Source: Acidobacteriota bacterium (lineage in GTDB: Bacteria > Acidobacteriota > Thermoanaerobaculia > Multivoradales > Multivoraceae). Taken from it: a stretch of 58,715 nucleotides of DNA. A model generated the notes under the pieces. That model saw nothing but the letters and a program-made list of their open reading frames with translations, made no database searches and was not told where the DNA came from. The stretch's first letter is position 1. Each line of letters begins with the position of its first letter. Shown here in pieces: positions 41,995 to 51,843 of this stretch. The position numbers and the translations under genes were made by a program. The stretch spans positions 1-58,715 of the forward strand of contig QQVD01000026.1 in NCBI GenBank assembly GCA_003388555.1. The letters are read 5' to 3'.

Positions 41995-42816
41995 ATGTTC
42001 GACTCCCTTCCCACTGCGGCCGACCCCGACATCCCACCGACCTCTCCTTCCCATCACCCACGGCGCCGCGCACAGCAGGTCCGCTGGCGCGGCGCCGCCC
42101 GCCCTTCCCTCCCGACCTGCCTGCTCGGCGCCCTGGCGCTCCTCGCCGCCGCCACGCCCGCCACCGCCGTCGAGGTCTCGTACGACCTGGCGCTCGACTC
42201 GGCGTACGTCTGGCGCGGGATCACCTTCACCGACGGAGCGGTCTTCCAGCCCTCCGTGACCACCTCGCACGAGAGCGGTTTCAGCTTCAACGCCTGGGGC
42301 AACCTCGACATCGACGACGTCAACGGGCTCGGCGGCGACTTCCAGGAGATCGACCTGACACTGTCCTACGGATGGGGAGGTGAGGCGGTGAGCGCCGAGG
42401 TGGGACTGATCGAGTACCTCTTCCCGAACGGCGTCGGTGCCGGCACCCGCGAGGTCTACTTCTCGCTCGGCTTCGAGGTTCCGCTGTCGCCGTCGGTGAC
42501 CGTGTACTACGACTTCGACGAGATCGACGACTTCTACGCCACCTTCGACGTCGGCTGGGAGAACGAGGTCGAAGGCACGCCTTGGAGCTACGGCCTCGGA
42601 CTGCTGGTCGGCTACGCCGGTGAGGACTTCGCCGCCGTCGCCGGCGGCATCGACGCCGGCTTCTTCAACGGCGAGGTCAGCGCCAGCCTGACCTACTCGG
42701 CGGAGAGCTGGTCGGCGGGCGGCTTCGTCGCCTACACCGACTCGCTCGACGACGACGTCCTGCCCGACCAGCCGGTCGATCTCCACGGCGGAGTGGTCTT
42801 CTCGCTGTCCTTCTAG
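41995..42816 (+). CDS. TorF-family outer-membrane porin
   Basis: A 273-residue predicted beta-barrel. A long N-terminus with a late signal segment (LLGALALLAAATPATA, cleavage near 57) is followed by VSYDLALDSAYVWRGITFTDG, the hallmark start of the TorF/Gcw_chp family, and alternating strands. It ends FSLSF, with the terminal Phe that marks outer-membrane barrels for assembly. The start at 41995 has AGGAG at 41981-41985; a shorter start is possible given the long leader. It lies downstream of a sigma-54 site, suggesting control by nitrogen or another RpoN signal. Confidence 0.85.
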   Translation: MFDSLPTAADPDIPPTSPSHHPRRRAQQVRWRGAARPSLPTCLLGALALLAAATPATAVEVSYDLALDSAYVWRGITFTDGAVFQPSVTTSHESGFSFNAWGNLDIDDVNGLGGDFQEIDLTLSYGWGGEAVSAEVGLIEYLFPNGVGAGTREVYFSLGFEVPLSPSVTVYYDFDEIDDFYATFDVGWENEVEGTPWSYGLGLLVGYAGEDFAAVAGGIDAGFFNGEVSASLTYSAESWSAGGFVAYTDSLDDDVLPDQPVDLHGGVVFSLSF

Positions 42817-42946
42817 AACCGCGGCGCGCGCACCGCGGGACTGCGGACCGCCACGATCCCTGTGGAACAATCGGCGGGCCGGACGCAGCCGGCAACGGCC
42901 GGGCTGCCCGTGTCGTTGCGGACCCGGCGAACACCAGAGGTGCGCG

Positions 42947-43951
42947 ATGCTCGCGATGAAACTGGCACGGCCAGGGGGTCTCGACCTCCTGGCGGCCGCC
43001 GAGGCGCCGATCCGCGAGCCCGATCCCGGTGAGATCCGGGTACGGGTGCGCGCCAGCTCGCTCAACTTCCACGACTACGCCGTGGTCACCGGCCGCATCC
43101 CCAGCGGCGAGGGACGCATCCCGATGTCGGACGGCGCCGGCGAGATCGAGGCGGTCGGCGACGGGGTGGACGGCTTCGCCGTCGGCGACCGGGTGATCAG
43201 CTGCTTCTTCCCCAACTGGCTCGACGGCCGCCCCGAGCTGCGCAAGCTGGTCGGCGTGCCAGGCGATCATGTCGACGGCTTCGCGACCGAGCAGGTCACC
43301 GCGCCCGCCACCGCCTTCACCCGGGCGCCGCAGGGCTACAGCTTCGAACAGGCGGCGACCCTGCCCTGCGCCGCGCTCACCGCGTGGCGGGCGCTGATGG
43401 TCGAGGCGCGGATCAAGCCGGGAGACGTCGTGCTCACCCAGGGGACCGGCGGTGTCTCGATCTTCGCTCTGCAGCTGGCGAAAGCGGCCGGCTGCCGCGT
43501 GCTCTCGACCTCGTCGTCGAACCAGAAGCTCGAGCGCCTGAAAGAGCTCGGCGCCGACGAGCTGATCAACTACCGTGAGGTGCCGCAGTGGGGAAAGCGC
43601 GCGCTGGAGCTCACCGGCGGACGCGGCGTCGACGTGGTGGTGGAGATCGGCGGCGCCGGCACGCTGCCGCAGTCGATCGAGGCGATCCGCATCGGCGGCC
43701 ACATCTCCCTGATCGGGGTGCTCGCCGGCATGTCCGGCGAGGTCCCCACCGCCAAGCTGTTCACCAAGAACGGGGTCGTCTCCGGCATCACCGTGGGCAG
43801 CCGCGCCCACCAGCTCGAGATGGTCGAGGCGCTGGAACAGAATCGGATCGAACCGGTCATCGACAGCACCTTCCCTCTCGCGGAGCTCGCCGACGCGTTC
43901 CGCCACCAGGAGTCGCAGAAGCACTTCGGCAAGATCTGCATCTCGATCTGA
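42947..43951 (+). CDS. Quinone-oxidoreductase-type dehydrogenase (MDR)
   Basis: A 334-residue medium-chain dehydrogenase of the zinc-free quinone-oxidoreductase/crotonyl-CoA-reductase-like class. No Cys-rich zinc lobe is present. SSLNFHDYAVVTGR, VLTQGTGGVSIFALQLAK (nucleotide-binding) and GADELINYRE are visible. NADPH use is likely. Starts at ATG 42947, or three codons later. The cupin gene follows 47 bp downstream on the same strand. Confidence 0.88.
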   Translation: MLAMKLARPGGLDLLAAAEAPIREPDPGEIRVRVRASSLNFHDYAVVTGRIPSGEGRIPMSDGAGEIEAVGDGVDGFAVGDRVISCFFPNWLDGRPELRKLVGVPGDHVDGFATEQVTAPATAFTRAPQGYSFEQAATLPCAALTAWRALMVEARIKPGDVVLTQGTGGVSIFALQLAKAAGCRVLSTSSSNQKLERLKELGADELINYREVPQWGKRALELTGGRGVDVVVEIGGAGTLPQSIEAIRIGGHISLIGVLAGMSGEVPTAKLFTKNGVVSGITVGSRAHQLEMVEALEQNRIEPVIDSTFPLAELADAFRHQESQKHFGKICISI

Positions 43952-43998
43952 TCGAAGACCCGAAGCAAGTCGATTCGGAGAAGAGGGTCAGCCAAGCG

Positions 43999-44394
43999 AT
44001 GCCATCACGCCTACATGGTGCCCTCGAGCGGATCGACCTCGCCGAGAAGCTCGCGTCGTTCGACGATGCCTGGAACCCGCGCATCGTCGCCGAGCTCAAC
44101 GGGCAGGAGGTTCGACTGGTGAAGCTGCGTGGCGAGTTCGTATGGCACTCCCACGCCGACGCGGATGAGCTGTTCCTGGTGCTGCGGGGGGAGCTCGAGA
44201 TGCACCTGCGAGATCGCGTCGTCCCACTCGCCGCGGGCGACGCCTTCGTGGTTCCCCGGGGCGTCGAGCACAAACCGGTCGCGCCGACGGAAGCCCACGT
44301 GCTGCTGTTCGAGCCGGCCGGCACCGTGAACACGGGCGACGCGTCGTCGGAACGCGCAGGTTCCCTGCGACGCCAGGATCTCGACCGGACCTGA
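43999..44394 (+). CDS. Cupin-domain protein
   Basis: A 131-residue single-cupin protein. FVWHSHADADELFLVLRGE is the first cupin motif with two His and the Glu as metal ligands, and DAFVVPRGVEHKPVA is the second motif with the third His. The metal-binding set is therefore complete. Small cupins act as isomerases or dioxygenases, or as binding proteins; substrate unknown. Start ATG 43999. Confidence 0.88.
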   Translation: MPSRLHGALERIDLAEKLASFDDAWNPRIVAELNGQEVRLVKLRGEFVWHSHADADELFLVLRGELEMHLRDRVVPLAAGDAFVVPRGVEHKPVAPTEAHVLLFEPAGTVNTGDASSERAGSLRRQDLDRT

Positions 44395-44611
44395 CGACTC
44401 CCTCCAGAGCCGGGCTCGCCGCTCTCTGGCCGCTCAGCCACGGACTTCCTCTCCGTCGCCCCCGGGCGATCGGCAGCGGACGTCGGGTCGACCTGGCCCC
44501 AGATCCGGCCACGAACCGTAATCCGGCGCCGCGTCCCAGCGTATTTCCGTGACAAAGCCACCAAAACCGCCCGAGACGCGCGGTGTGCTGGTCGACGAAC
44601 GGAGCCAACGG

Positions 44612-44941
44612 ATGCAGGACAAGCTGGGAGAGTTGGAGTTGTACGTGCTGCTCGCCGCGGCGAGTCTCGGGGACGACGCCTATGCCGTCTCGATCGCGCG
44701 CGAGATCCACGAGCAGACCGGTCGGCGGATCCATCGGGCGACGATCTACGTCACCTTGCAGCGTCTCGAGAAGAAGGGACTCGTCGCGTCGTATCTGGGC
44801 GAGCCGCTGCCTCAGCGAGGTGGCAAGGCCAGACGCCTCGTGCAGGTCCAGCCTGCCGGGATCGCCGCACTGGAGCGGACCAGAACCGCACTCAGTCGGC
44901 TCTGGCTCCGGCTCGATCGTCGTCAGTTGGAGGCTCGGTGA
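44612..44941 (+). CDS. PadR-family transcriptional regulator
   Basis: A 109-residue winged-helix regulator. LGELELYVLLAAASLGDDAY, IHRATIYVTLQRLEKKG and RGGKARRLVQV are the PadR core. GTG 44549 opens a longer frame but has no ribosome site; ATG 44612 has GGAG 8 nt upstream and gives the standard PadR N-terminus. Its stop overlaps the permease start (GTGATG at 44938-44943), the fixed arrangement of PadR-ADOP pairs, implying it controls the permease. Confidence 0.9.
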   Translation: MQDKLGELELYVLLAAASLGDDAYAVSIAREIHEQTGRRIHRATIYVTLQRLEKKGLVASYLGEPLPQRGGKARRLVQVQPAGIAALERTRTALSRLWLRLDRRQLEAR

Positions 44942-47604
44942 TGCAGCCGGGAGCACCGCACCCACTGCCGGGCCCGGCTCGCGTCCTGCTCGGCCTGGCG
45001 GTGCCGTCCGAGCGCCGCGAGGACGTGGTGGGAGATCTGGTCGAGGTGCACGCGGATCGCCGGAACCGTCTCACTTCGACCGCGGCCTGGTGGGCGACGT
45101 CAGCAGAGGCGACGCTGCTGGCGCTCGCCTTCCTCGTCTACCGACTTCGAGACAGAGACTGGTCCATCTGGGCGTGGCCGACGATCTCGGCGAGCGACGT
45201 GCGTCACGGTCTCCGCCTGATGCGCCGCAACGCCCTGATGGCGGGCATCTCAGCAGCCGCCCTGACCCTCGGCCTGACGGTGGCGGTCACCGGGTTCACC
45301 ATGCTGTCCGGCACCTTCTTCTCCAGCCTGCCGTTCGACGACGGTGCTCGCTTCGTGCGTCTCGATCTCCACGCCATCCCCAGCATGCGGTACGCGCGAC
45401 TCGACCTGGAGAGACACGGCCTCTTCTCTGCCGCCGACAGCTTCCTCTTCTTCGGCGCCGAGGACACCGACGTGGTCAGCGTCCTCCACCCGTCGGGGAC
45501 ACTCGAAGCGGTGCGCGGCAACTGGATCACCGCAGGTGTCTTCGAGCACCTCCCCTACCGCCCTCTACTCGGCCGCAACCTGGTTCGGGAAGATGGGTCT
45601 GTGGGCAGCGATCCGGTCGTCGTGATCCGGGAGAGCCTTTGGCGCCGAAGCTTCGGAGCCGACCGCGCGGTCGTCGGCCGGAGGGTCGACATCGGAGGAG
45701 AGTCGCGGTCCGTCGTCGGCGTGCTGCCGGACGAAGCCGGCTTTCCGAGCTCCCCCGAGCTCTGGCTCCCACTCGACGACCGCAATCTGGGCGGCTCGAA
45801 CGGCGAGCCCAAGCCCGGCCTCGAACACTTCGGCATCCTGCGAGCCGGCGTCTCAGCAGAGACGGCCACTGCGCGGCTGCAGACCCTCTCCGAGCTGGCT
45901 CGAACGGAGAACCCAGAGCTGGACGGCCTACGAGTGACAGTGACGCCCTACACGCAGGGAGCGCCGCAGGAGCGCCGTGCTGCGGTGGTCGTCGTGATCG
46001 TCCTGCTGACCCTGCTCGCCGTCGTTGCAGCCAGCCTCGCCAATCTCACCCTGACCCGCACCTCCGCCCGGATGCGGGAGCTCTCGGTTCGCGCCACGCT
46101 CGGCGCCCCACGTACCCGCCTGGTCGCACAGCTCAGCCTCGAGTCCCTGCTGGCGGGGCTGGTTGCCGCAGTGACCGCGGTGGGTCTGTCGCAGGTGGCG
46201 GTGCGCCACCTCTCCACCAGCCTCGAGGCGGTACCCTTCTGGGTCGATTTCGATCTCGACTGGCGGACCGTCCTGTTCACGGTGGGCGCCACCCTGCTCG
46301 CCTGTGCTCTCGGTGGCGTCGTGCCGGCGCTCAGAGCCACGGCGCAATCCGACGAGAGGACGTGGTGGAACGGCTCGGCGCCTCGCCTCGGCCGTCTCGG
46401 TTCGACGCTGATGGTCCTCGAGATCGCGGCGTCGGTACTGCTGCTCACGGCGGCACTGGTCGTCGCCAGGGGTCTGGCGAGCCAGGCCGCGGTGTCCCTG
46501 CCCGTGCCGGAGGAGCGGATCCTGACTGCGCGTGTCTCGAGTCCCCATGCCGGACCAACGGCGGAAGACACGGGAGGAGAGAGCGACAGGGCTGGCCGGG
46601 ATCTGCTCGAGGTTCTGGATCGGCTCCGACAGGGGCCGGGAATCGAGGCTGCCGGCGCGGCGCGGAGACTGCCTAAGGTCAGGATCGCCGAGCAGCGCTT
46701 CCATCTCGCCGTGACCGGCGACGACGACATCGCGCTGACAGCGGCGACCAACCACGTCTCGGCTGGTTTCCTCGAGTCCCTCGCGATCCGTCCGGTCGTC
46801 GGGCGTCTCTTCGACTCCGATGACCAGAGACCGGGGGCGCCCCCGGTCGCGCTGGTCACCACGACCTTCGGGGATCGCTACCTGCGCGGCAGGTCGCCCC
46901 TGGGAGAGAAGATCGGGCCTGTCGGGACAGTGGAGGCCAGCGCCGATCCGAACGAGTGGTTCGAGATCGTCGGCGTGATCCCGGACGACGGCCTGGGTCG
47001 CGACCGGATCGACGACGGCGCTGCCGTGCTGCTTCCCATGCGGGGCGCCGCATGGCCCGCCGGCCTCGTGGTGCGGACCAGCTCGTCAGCGGAGGAGTGG
47101 GCTGTGCCGCTGTGGACCGTCGTCACTCAGGTCGATCCTCGGCTTCAGGTCAGCGACGTGCGACCGCTGACCGAGGTCGGACGCGACGAGCAGGTCCTGC
47201 TCGCCGGACTCTCCTCCGTGCTCGTCGCCATGGGCCTGTTGGTGCTCGGTCTCTCCTCCGCCAGCCTGTACGCGATGGTGTGTTTCGATGTCGTGCGGCG
47301 CAGGCGGGAGATCGGTGTCCGGGTGGCCCTCGGTGCCTCACGTGCCAACGTCCTGTGGGACGTGATGCGTGGCACCGGTTCTCGCCTCGTCCTGGGCTGC
47401 GGCCTCGGCCTGACCGGAGTCGCCCTGGTGAGTGTCGCAGACCTCAGCCGTCGCGCCCTCGATCTACCGACGGACGGCCTGACGTCCACCACCGGGCTGG
47501 TCATGGCGATCCTGTCGATGGCTGCGGCATTGGCGAGCTGGGGGCCGGCCCGCCGAGCTCTGAAGATCTCGCCCCGCGATGCGCTGCAGCAGACCGAGCC
47601 TTGA
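44941..47604 (+). CDS. ADOP-type ABC transporter permease with PadR partner
   Basis: An 887-residue permease of the same duplicated FtsX/MacB family as the gene at 566, with an extra N-terminal prefix (about 1-85, including VPSERREDVVGDLVEVHADR and a helix) often seen in ADOP proteins beside PadR genes. Helix 1 of the core is at about 96-122. The first FtsX bundle starts near 344 (RRAAVVVVIVLLTLLAVVAA), and the second ends with SPRDAL. GTG 44938 is an alternative start. No ATPase gene is adjacent. Confidence 0.9.
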   Translation: MQPGAPHPLPGPARVLLGLAVPSERREDVVGDLVEVHADRRNRLTSTAAWWATSAEATLLALAFLVYRLRDRDWSIWAWPTISASDVRHGLRLMRRNALMAGISAAALTLGLTVAVTGFTMLSGTFFSSLPFDDGARFVRLDLHAIPSMRYARLDLERHGLFSAADSFLFFGAEDTDVVSVLHPSGTLEAVRGNWITAGVFEHLPYRPLLGRNLVREDGSVGSDPVVVIRESLWRRSFGADRAVVGRRVDIGGESRSVVGVLPDEAGFPSSPELWLPLDDRNLGGSNGEPKPGLEHFGILRAGVSAETATARLQTLSELARTENPELDGLRVTVTPYTQGAPQERRAAVVVVIVLLTLLAVVAASLANLTLTRTSARMRELSVRATLGAPRTRLVAQLSLESLLAGLVAAVTAVGLSQVAVRHLSTSLEAVPFWVDFDLDWRTVLFTVGATLLACALGGVVPALRATAQSDERTWWNGSAPRLGRLGSTLMVLEIAASVLLLTAALVVARGLASQAAVSLPVPEERILTARVSSPHAGPTAEDTGGESDRAGRDLLEVLDRLRQGPGIEAAGAARRLPKVRIAEQRFHLAVTGDDDIALTAATNHVSAGFLESLAIRPVVGRLFDSDDQRPGAPPVALVTTTFGDRYLRGRSPLGEKIGPVGTVEASADPNEWFEIVGVIPDDGLGRDRIDDGAAVLLPMRGAAWPAGLVVRTSSSAEEWAVPLWTVVTQVDPRLQVSDVRPLTEVGRDEQVLLAGLSSVLVAMGLLVLGLSSASLYAMVCFDVVRRRREIGVRVALGASRANVLWDVMRGTGSRLVLGCGLGLTGVALVSVADLSRRALDLPTDGLTSTTGLVMAILSMAAALASWGPARRALKISPRDALQQTEP

Positions 47605-47608
47605 TCGC

Positions 47609-47635
47609 CTGGCGACCCCTGAGGCGGTTCGCCAG
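47609..47635 (+). terminator. Hairpin after the second ADOP gene
   Basis: CTGGCGA (47609-47615) and TCGCCAG (47629-47635) form a perfect 7-bp stem with a 13-nt loop, beginning 5 nt after the stop codon of the permease. No T-tract. Position favours a terminator. Confidence 0.4.
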
Positions 47636-47738
47636 CGCTCCGTCCGACGCCTTCTCGCCTACCATCTGCAAGTCGGCCTGCGCCGCGATCCTCAGATACT
47701 CCCCGTGGGTTGTCCCACGGCTCACGACGATCACCCGG

Positions 47739-48437
47739 ATGTCAGCGAGACCCCATTCCAGCACCTCCCCGCCAGTGCCCGAGGCGAACGGGCCGAGCAC
47801 CAGAGACTTCGTCGGGCACGACGACCTCGTCTTCAGCTTCGGTCCCTCTTGGAACGGCGACGTGCCGGCGCCGTTCGAAGTCGTCGCCAACACCGTCCGC
47901 CTGGTCGACGCGGTCGCGCCGCGGGTCTTGATCCTGGGCTTCGGGCTCGGGGCGATGGCGCGGATCGTGCGAAAGCGCCGACCCGCTGCGCGCATCACCG
48001 GCGTCGAACCGGACGTGGACCTGGTGCGACGGAGCTCGGCAGCGGAAGACCTGGCCGGAGTGGAGCTGCACCGTCTGTCGGCCCGCGACTTCCTGCAGCG
48101 CGTTCGCCCTCCCCAGGACGACGATCGCTTCGACCTGGTGATCGACGACTGCTTCGAGATGCGTGGCGATGAACCGGTGCGGCCGTCAGGAATGAACGAG
48201 AGCGCCGAGTGGGTGGCGCCGTGGCTGCAACCGAGGGGCATCGTGGTGCGCAACCTGCTGCCCGAAGACGGTCCGGTGGAGGAGCAGACCCGCGACCTCG
48301 CCAAACGCTTCCGTCACCGCCTCGTGCGCCGCTTCCGCGACTGGGAGAACGTCGTCGTGCTGACCAGCTCACGGCCCTTCCCGGCGGCCTCGAGGGCGCA
48401 ACTGCGGCCCCGACTGCACCGGCTGCCGGGGGCGTGA
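47739..48437 (+). CDS. Spermidine-synthase-like methyltransferase-fold protein
   Basis: A 232-residue Rossmann-fold protein resembling the catalytic half of spermidine synthases. The nucleotide loop is VLILGFGLGAMARIV, the acid strand is ITGVEPDVDLV, and DLVIDDCF is the expected post-motif. The N-terminal half is much shorter than in true polyamine synthases, so polyamine synthesis is unlikely and a methyltransferase role is possible. Start ATG 47739 is the best of several candidates. Confidence 0.65.
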   Translation: MSARPHSSTSPPVPEANGPSTRDFVGHDDLVFSFGPSWNGDVPAPFEVVANTVRLVDAVAPRVLILGFGLGAMARIVRKRRPAARITGVEPDVDLVRRSSAAEDLAGVELHRLSARDFLQRVRPPQDDDRFDLVIDDCFEMRGDEPVRPSGMNESAEWVAPWLQPRGIVVRNLLPEDGPVEEQTRDLAKRFRHRLVRRFRDWENVVVLTSSRPFPAASRAQLRPRLHRLPGA

Positions 48438-48458
48438 GCCGTGCCGGACAGGCGCCGA

Positions 48459-49268
48459 TCAGGCCGCGAGCGCCAGCCAGGCGGTCCAGAAGAGCACGTG
48501 CATGTAGACGAAGAGCGGCGCCAGAAAAGCGATGAACACAGGCCCTGCGACCAGCGATGCGGACCAGCGAGCGAGGCGGTAGTAGCGGCGCAGCGCGCGG
48601 TGGAGCCACAGGCACAGCGCCAACGTCCACACCGCGAGCGCGACGGCCATCGCGGTCCCGACTGCACCGCTGCCGCCCCCGATCGCGATCGCCAACCTCC
48701 CGACCACGCCGAGAACCATCAGCAGCAGCAGGAACACCGTGAAGGCGGTCGTCGCCAGCAGCAGGTGCTCGACGAAGAAGCGTCGACGCGTCCGGAGCAT
48801 CAGCCACAGCAGCAGCGCGAAGAGCGGCAGCATCACCACCACGAAGGCGCCCTGGCTCGATCCCGTGCGCTGGTCGAAGAGCAGCATGTACGTCGCGCGA
48901 TCGAGGCCGAGCTCCGCCGCCTGCCCCTCCACCAGGGCCGGATAGGCGGGATGCAGGGTGGCGAGCGCTTCGCCGTCCATCGACCAGATGGTGCCGATGT
49001 CGGTGTTGAACCACGGAACGAGTACGAAGAACAGGAGATTCACCAGCAGATAGAGGCGTGCCGGGTGGATCAGCCGGTGGCGCTCGAGCTCGCCGGGCTG
49101 CAGCGCGGCCTGCTCCAGAACGCCGGGCTCCAGCAGCAGCGTCCGCAGACTGCGCCAGAGGCGCCCGCGCAGCCCCAGGAAGTCGTGCACGAAGTGCCGC
49201 AGATAGGTGCGCAGCGACAGATCGATCGCGTCGTCCTGCGGCCGCCGCTGATCTACCGCCGGCTTCAC
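48459..49268 (-). CDS. DUF3667-like membrane protein
   Basis: A 269-residue membrane protein with five or more helices. LRTYLRHFVHDFLGLRGRLWRSLRTLL followed by LIHPARLYLLVNLLFFVLVP is the DUF3667 start, and an extracytoplasmic loop of about 60 residues follows. GTG 49268 is preferred over TTG 49274 because it lies 9 nt from GGAGG, while the TTG is only 3 nt from it. Function unknown. Confidence 0.8.
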   Translation of the reverse strand: MKPAVDQRRPQDDAIDLSLRTYLRHFVHDFLGLRGRLWRSLRTLLLEPGVLEQAALQPGELERHRLIHPARLYLLVNLLFFVLVPWFNTDIGTIWSMDGEALATLHPAYPALVEGQAAELGLDRATYMLLFDQRTGSSQGAFVVVMLPLFALLLWLMLRTRRRFFVEHLLLATTAFTVFLLLLMVLGVVGRLAIAIGGGSGAVGTAMAVALAVWTLALCLWLHRALRRYYRLARWSASLVAGPVFIAFLAPLFVYMHVLFWTAWLALAA

Positions 49269-49341
49269 GGTCAACGACCTCCCTCCGCCCTTCGCCTGAC
49301 AACCGCGGCTCCGGGCCGCGGTCGCAATCGCACGGTCGAGA

Positions 49342-49938
49342 TCACACGATGCGGCTCACCTCGTCGAAGCCCGGCCGCGGATGGCGAGGGAAAAGCCCCT
49401 CGGGATCGCCCTTGCCGAGCGAGCAGAGCACGTTGGAGCGCCACGAGGTGCCGGCGAAGTAGAGCTCGTCGACCGCGTCGTTCGAGAAGCCCGACATCGG
49501 CCCGCAGTCGAGGCCGACGGCGCGTGCGGCGAGGATGAAGTAGCCGACCTGGATGGTGCCGTTGCGGAAGGCCGTGGTGCGGGCGATCTCCTCGTTGTCG
49601 GCGAAGAACTCGGCCAGATCCGGATCGTGCGGGAAGAGCACGTCCATGCGGTCGAAGAAGCGCAGGTCGTGCGCCAACACGGCGGTCACCGGGGCCTGTC
49701 GGATCTTGGCGGCGTTCGAGTCCATCGCCGTCTCCGCCAGCCTCTCCTTCTCCGCCGCACTGCGTACGTAGAGCACCCGCAGAGGCCAGCCGTTGCCGCT
49801 GGTCGGACCCCACTTCATCAGCTCGTGGATCGCCCGCAGCTGATCCTCGGAGACCTCGACGTCGGGGCGCCACTCGTTCTGGGTCCGCGCCTCGCGCCAC
49901 AGCACGTCGACGGCTTCTTCGCTGATCGACAACTTCAT
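49342..49938 (-). CDS. Nitroreductase-family protein (RutE/HadB-like)
   Basis: A 198-residue FMN-dependent nitroreductase-like protein. PTSGNGWPLRVLYVRS is the typical FMN phosphate-binding segment and ARAVGLDCGPMSGF the later cofactor loop. The length and motif match malonic-semialdehyde reductase RutE-type members, but no pyrimidine-degradation genes surround it, so substrate stays open. Start ATG 49938 with GGGAG 5 nt upstream. Confidence 0.88.
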   Translation of the reverse strand: MKLSISEEAVDVLWREARTQNEWRPDVEVSEDQLRAIHELMKWGPTSGNGWPLRVLYVRSAAEKERLAETAMDSNAAKIRQAPVTAVLAHDLRFFDRMDVLFPHDPDLAEFFADNEEIARTTAFRNGTIQVGYFILAARAVGLDCGPMSGFSNDAVDELYFAGTSWRSNVLCSLGKGDPEGLFPRHPRPGFDEVSRIV

Positions 49939-50228
49939 CCGGGCTCCCGTCCTGGTGCTCCGTCGACATCCGCTGCGCAGGCCGGCGTCGGGCGCCTCTT
50001 CCGAGCACTGCTCAGCGGTCGGCTGCGATCCGACCCGAGCCCGCTTCGTTCCGCCGCGCACCAAAGGTTCGATCCGATTGTGGCAGACTCGTCCGGCCCC
50101 TCCACCCCCATCGACGAGCACACGCCCCGTAAGCGTGGCTTCGGGCGCAAGGCGCAGCGCGAACGCACTGCGGCGTCTGGTCTGCGCCCATCCACTCCGA
50201 TCCACTCCGAGGCCAAGAGAGGTCCGCC

Positions 50229-51836
50229 GTGAGCGAAGCCCAGATCGAAACCCCCCAGGCTCCGGCGAAGCCGAGCCGCGCCTACGCGAACTACGTCCTC
50301 GCCGTCCTGGTCCTGGTCTACGTCTTCAACTTCATCGACCGCCAGATCCTCTCGATCCTGGCCGAGGACCTGAAGGCCGACCTGGGGCTCACCGACGCCA
50401 GCATCGGCTTCCTCTACGGCACCGCCTTCGCGGTCTTCTACGCCATCTTCGGCATCCCTCTCGGTCGACTGGCCGACGTCTGGGTGCGCAAGAGCCTGAT
50501 CTCGATCGGACTCTTCTTCTGGAGCGCGATGACCGCTCTGTCGGGCACCGCCGGCAGCTTCGGCTCGCTCGCCGCCTACCGCATCGGCGTCGGCATCGGC
50601 GAGTCGAGCGCCTCCCCGGCCGCGTTCTCGATGCTGGGCGACTACTTCCCGCCGCGACTGCGCGCCACGGCGGTGTCGATCTACTCGAGCGGCGTCTACA
50701 TCGGTTCGGGCATCGGCATCTTCCTCGGCGGCCTGATCGTCGACAACTGGAACGAGAGCTTCCCGGATCGCGCCCAGGCGCCGTTCGGCCTGGTGGGCTG
50801 GCAGGCGGCGTTCTTCGCCGTCGGCATCCCGGGCCTGCTGATGTCACTCTGGGTCTGGACGCTGCGTGAGCCGGTGCGTGGCGCCAGTGAGGGCATCGTC
50901 AACAAGAAGACGCCGCCGGTCAGCCCGGTGCCCTTCCTGCTCAAGGAGATGGCGGCGGTGTTGCCGGGCTTCGCCCTGATCAACCTGGTGCGCCTCGGCG
51001 GCTCGGCCGCGGTGGTGCGCAACCTGGCGATCGGCGGCGCCTGCGCGCTCGGCGCCTGGGGCCTGATCGTGCTGCTCGGCACTCCGGCGCAGTGGATCGC
51101 CCTGGCCATCGGGCTGTACTCGTTCTTCTCCTGGCTGCAGGGCCTCGCCTACACCGACCGGCCGGCCTTCACCATGATCTACAAGAGCCGCGCCATCGTC
51201 TACGGGATGGTCGGCTTCGCCTGGCTGGCCTTCGTCGGCTACGGCATCGGCTTCTGGGCACCGCCGTACTTCCAGCGGGTGCACGGGGTCTCGGCGAGCC
51301 AGGCCGGCACCATCCTGGGGCTCTCCGCCGCGATCGGCGGCTGGCTAGGAGTCTCGCTCGGCGGCATCTTCTCCGACCTGCTGCGCCAACGGCACCCCAA
51401 GGCCCGGCCCTGGATGGGCATCGTCACCGCTCTGCTGTCGATCCCGTCCGGTTACCTGCTGGTCACCGCAGAGAGCGTCAACACGGCCTACGTCGCCAAC
51501 TTCTTCTTCCAGCTCCTGTCGCCGATGTGGATCGGCTCGGCCGTCGCCCTCTCCAACGAGCTGGTGATGCCGCGCATGCGCGCCAGCGCCTCGGCCTTCT
51601 ACATCCTCGCGGTGACCTTCATCGGTCTGGCGCTCGGCCCCTACACGATCGGACAGATCAGCGATCGCCTGTCGGTGTCGGGACGGGGCAGCGGCGATGC
51701 TCTCGCCAGCGCGCTGCTGGCCTCGCTGCTCGCCTACGGCCTCGCCATCGCCTTCCTCTTCCTCTCCAGCCGCTCGGTCGTCGACGAGGAAGAGAACCGC
51801 CTCGCCCGCGCCGAGGCGGCGGGCGAAGGGGTGTGA
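50229..51836 (+). CDS. MFS transporter (spinster-like)
   Basis: A 535-residue transporter with twelve predicted helices. The first, YVLAVLVLVYVFNFIDRQIL, carries the FNFIDRQ motif of the spinster-type MFS group, followed by GRLADVWVRKS as the helix 2-3 loop and GVGIGESSASPAAFSM. A cytoplasmic loop between helices 6 and 7 separates the halves. Exporters of this group handle organic acids, lipids or drugs. GTG 50229 is the start. Eight bp separate it from the hydrolase gene. Confidence 0.9.
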   Translation: MSEAQIETPQAPAKPSRAYANYVLAVLVLVYVFNFIDRQILSILAEDLKADLGLTDASIGFLYGTAFAVFYAIFGIPLGRLADVWVRKSLISIGLFFWSAMTALSGTAGSFGSLAAYRIGVGIGESSASPAAFSMLGDYFPPRLRATAVSIYSSGVYIGSGIGIFLGGLIVDNWNESFPDRAQAPFGLVGWQAAFFAVGIPGLLMSLWVWTLREPVRGASEGIVNKKTPPVSPVPFLLKEMAAVLPGFALINLVRLGGSAAVVRNLAIGGACALGAWGLIVLLGTPAQWIALAIGLYSFFSWLQGLAYTDRPAFTMIYKSRAIVYGMVGFAWLAFVGYGIGFWAPPYFQRVHGVSASQAGTILGLSAAIGGWLGVSLGGIFSDLLRQRHPKARPWMGIVTALLSIPSGYLLVTAESVNTAYVANFFFQLLSPMWIGSAVALSNELVMPRMRASASAFYILAVTFIGLALGPYTIGQISDRLSVSGRGSGDALASALLASLLAYGLAIAFLFLSSRSVVDEEENRLARAEAAGEGV

Positions 51837-51843
51837 GGCGAGC

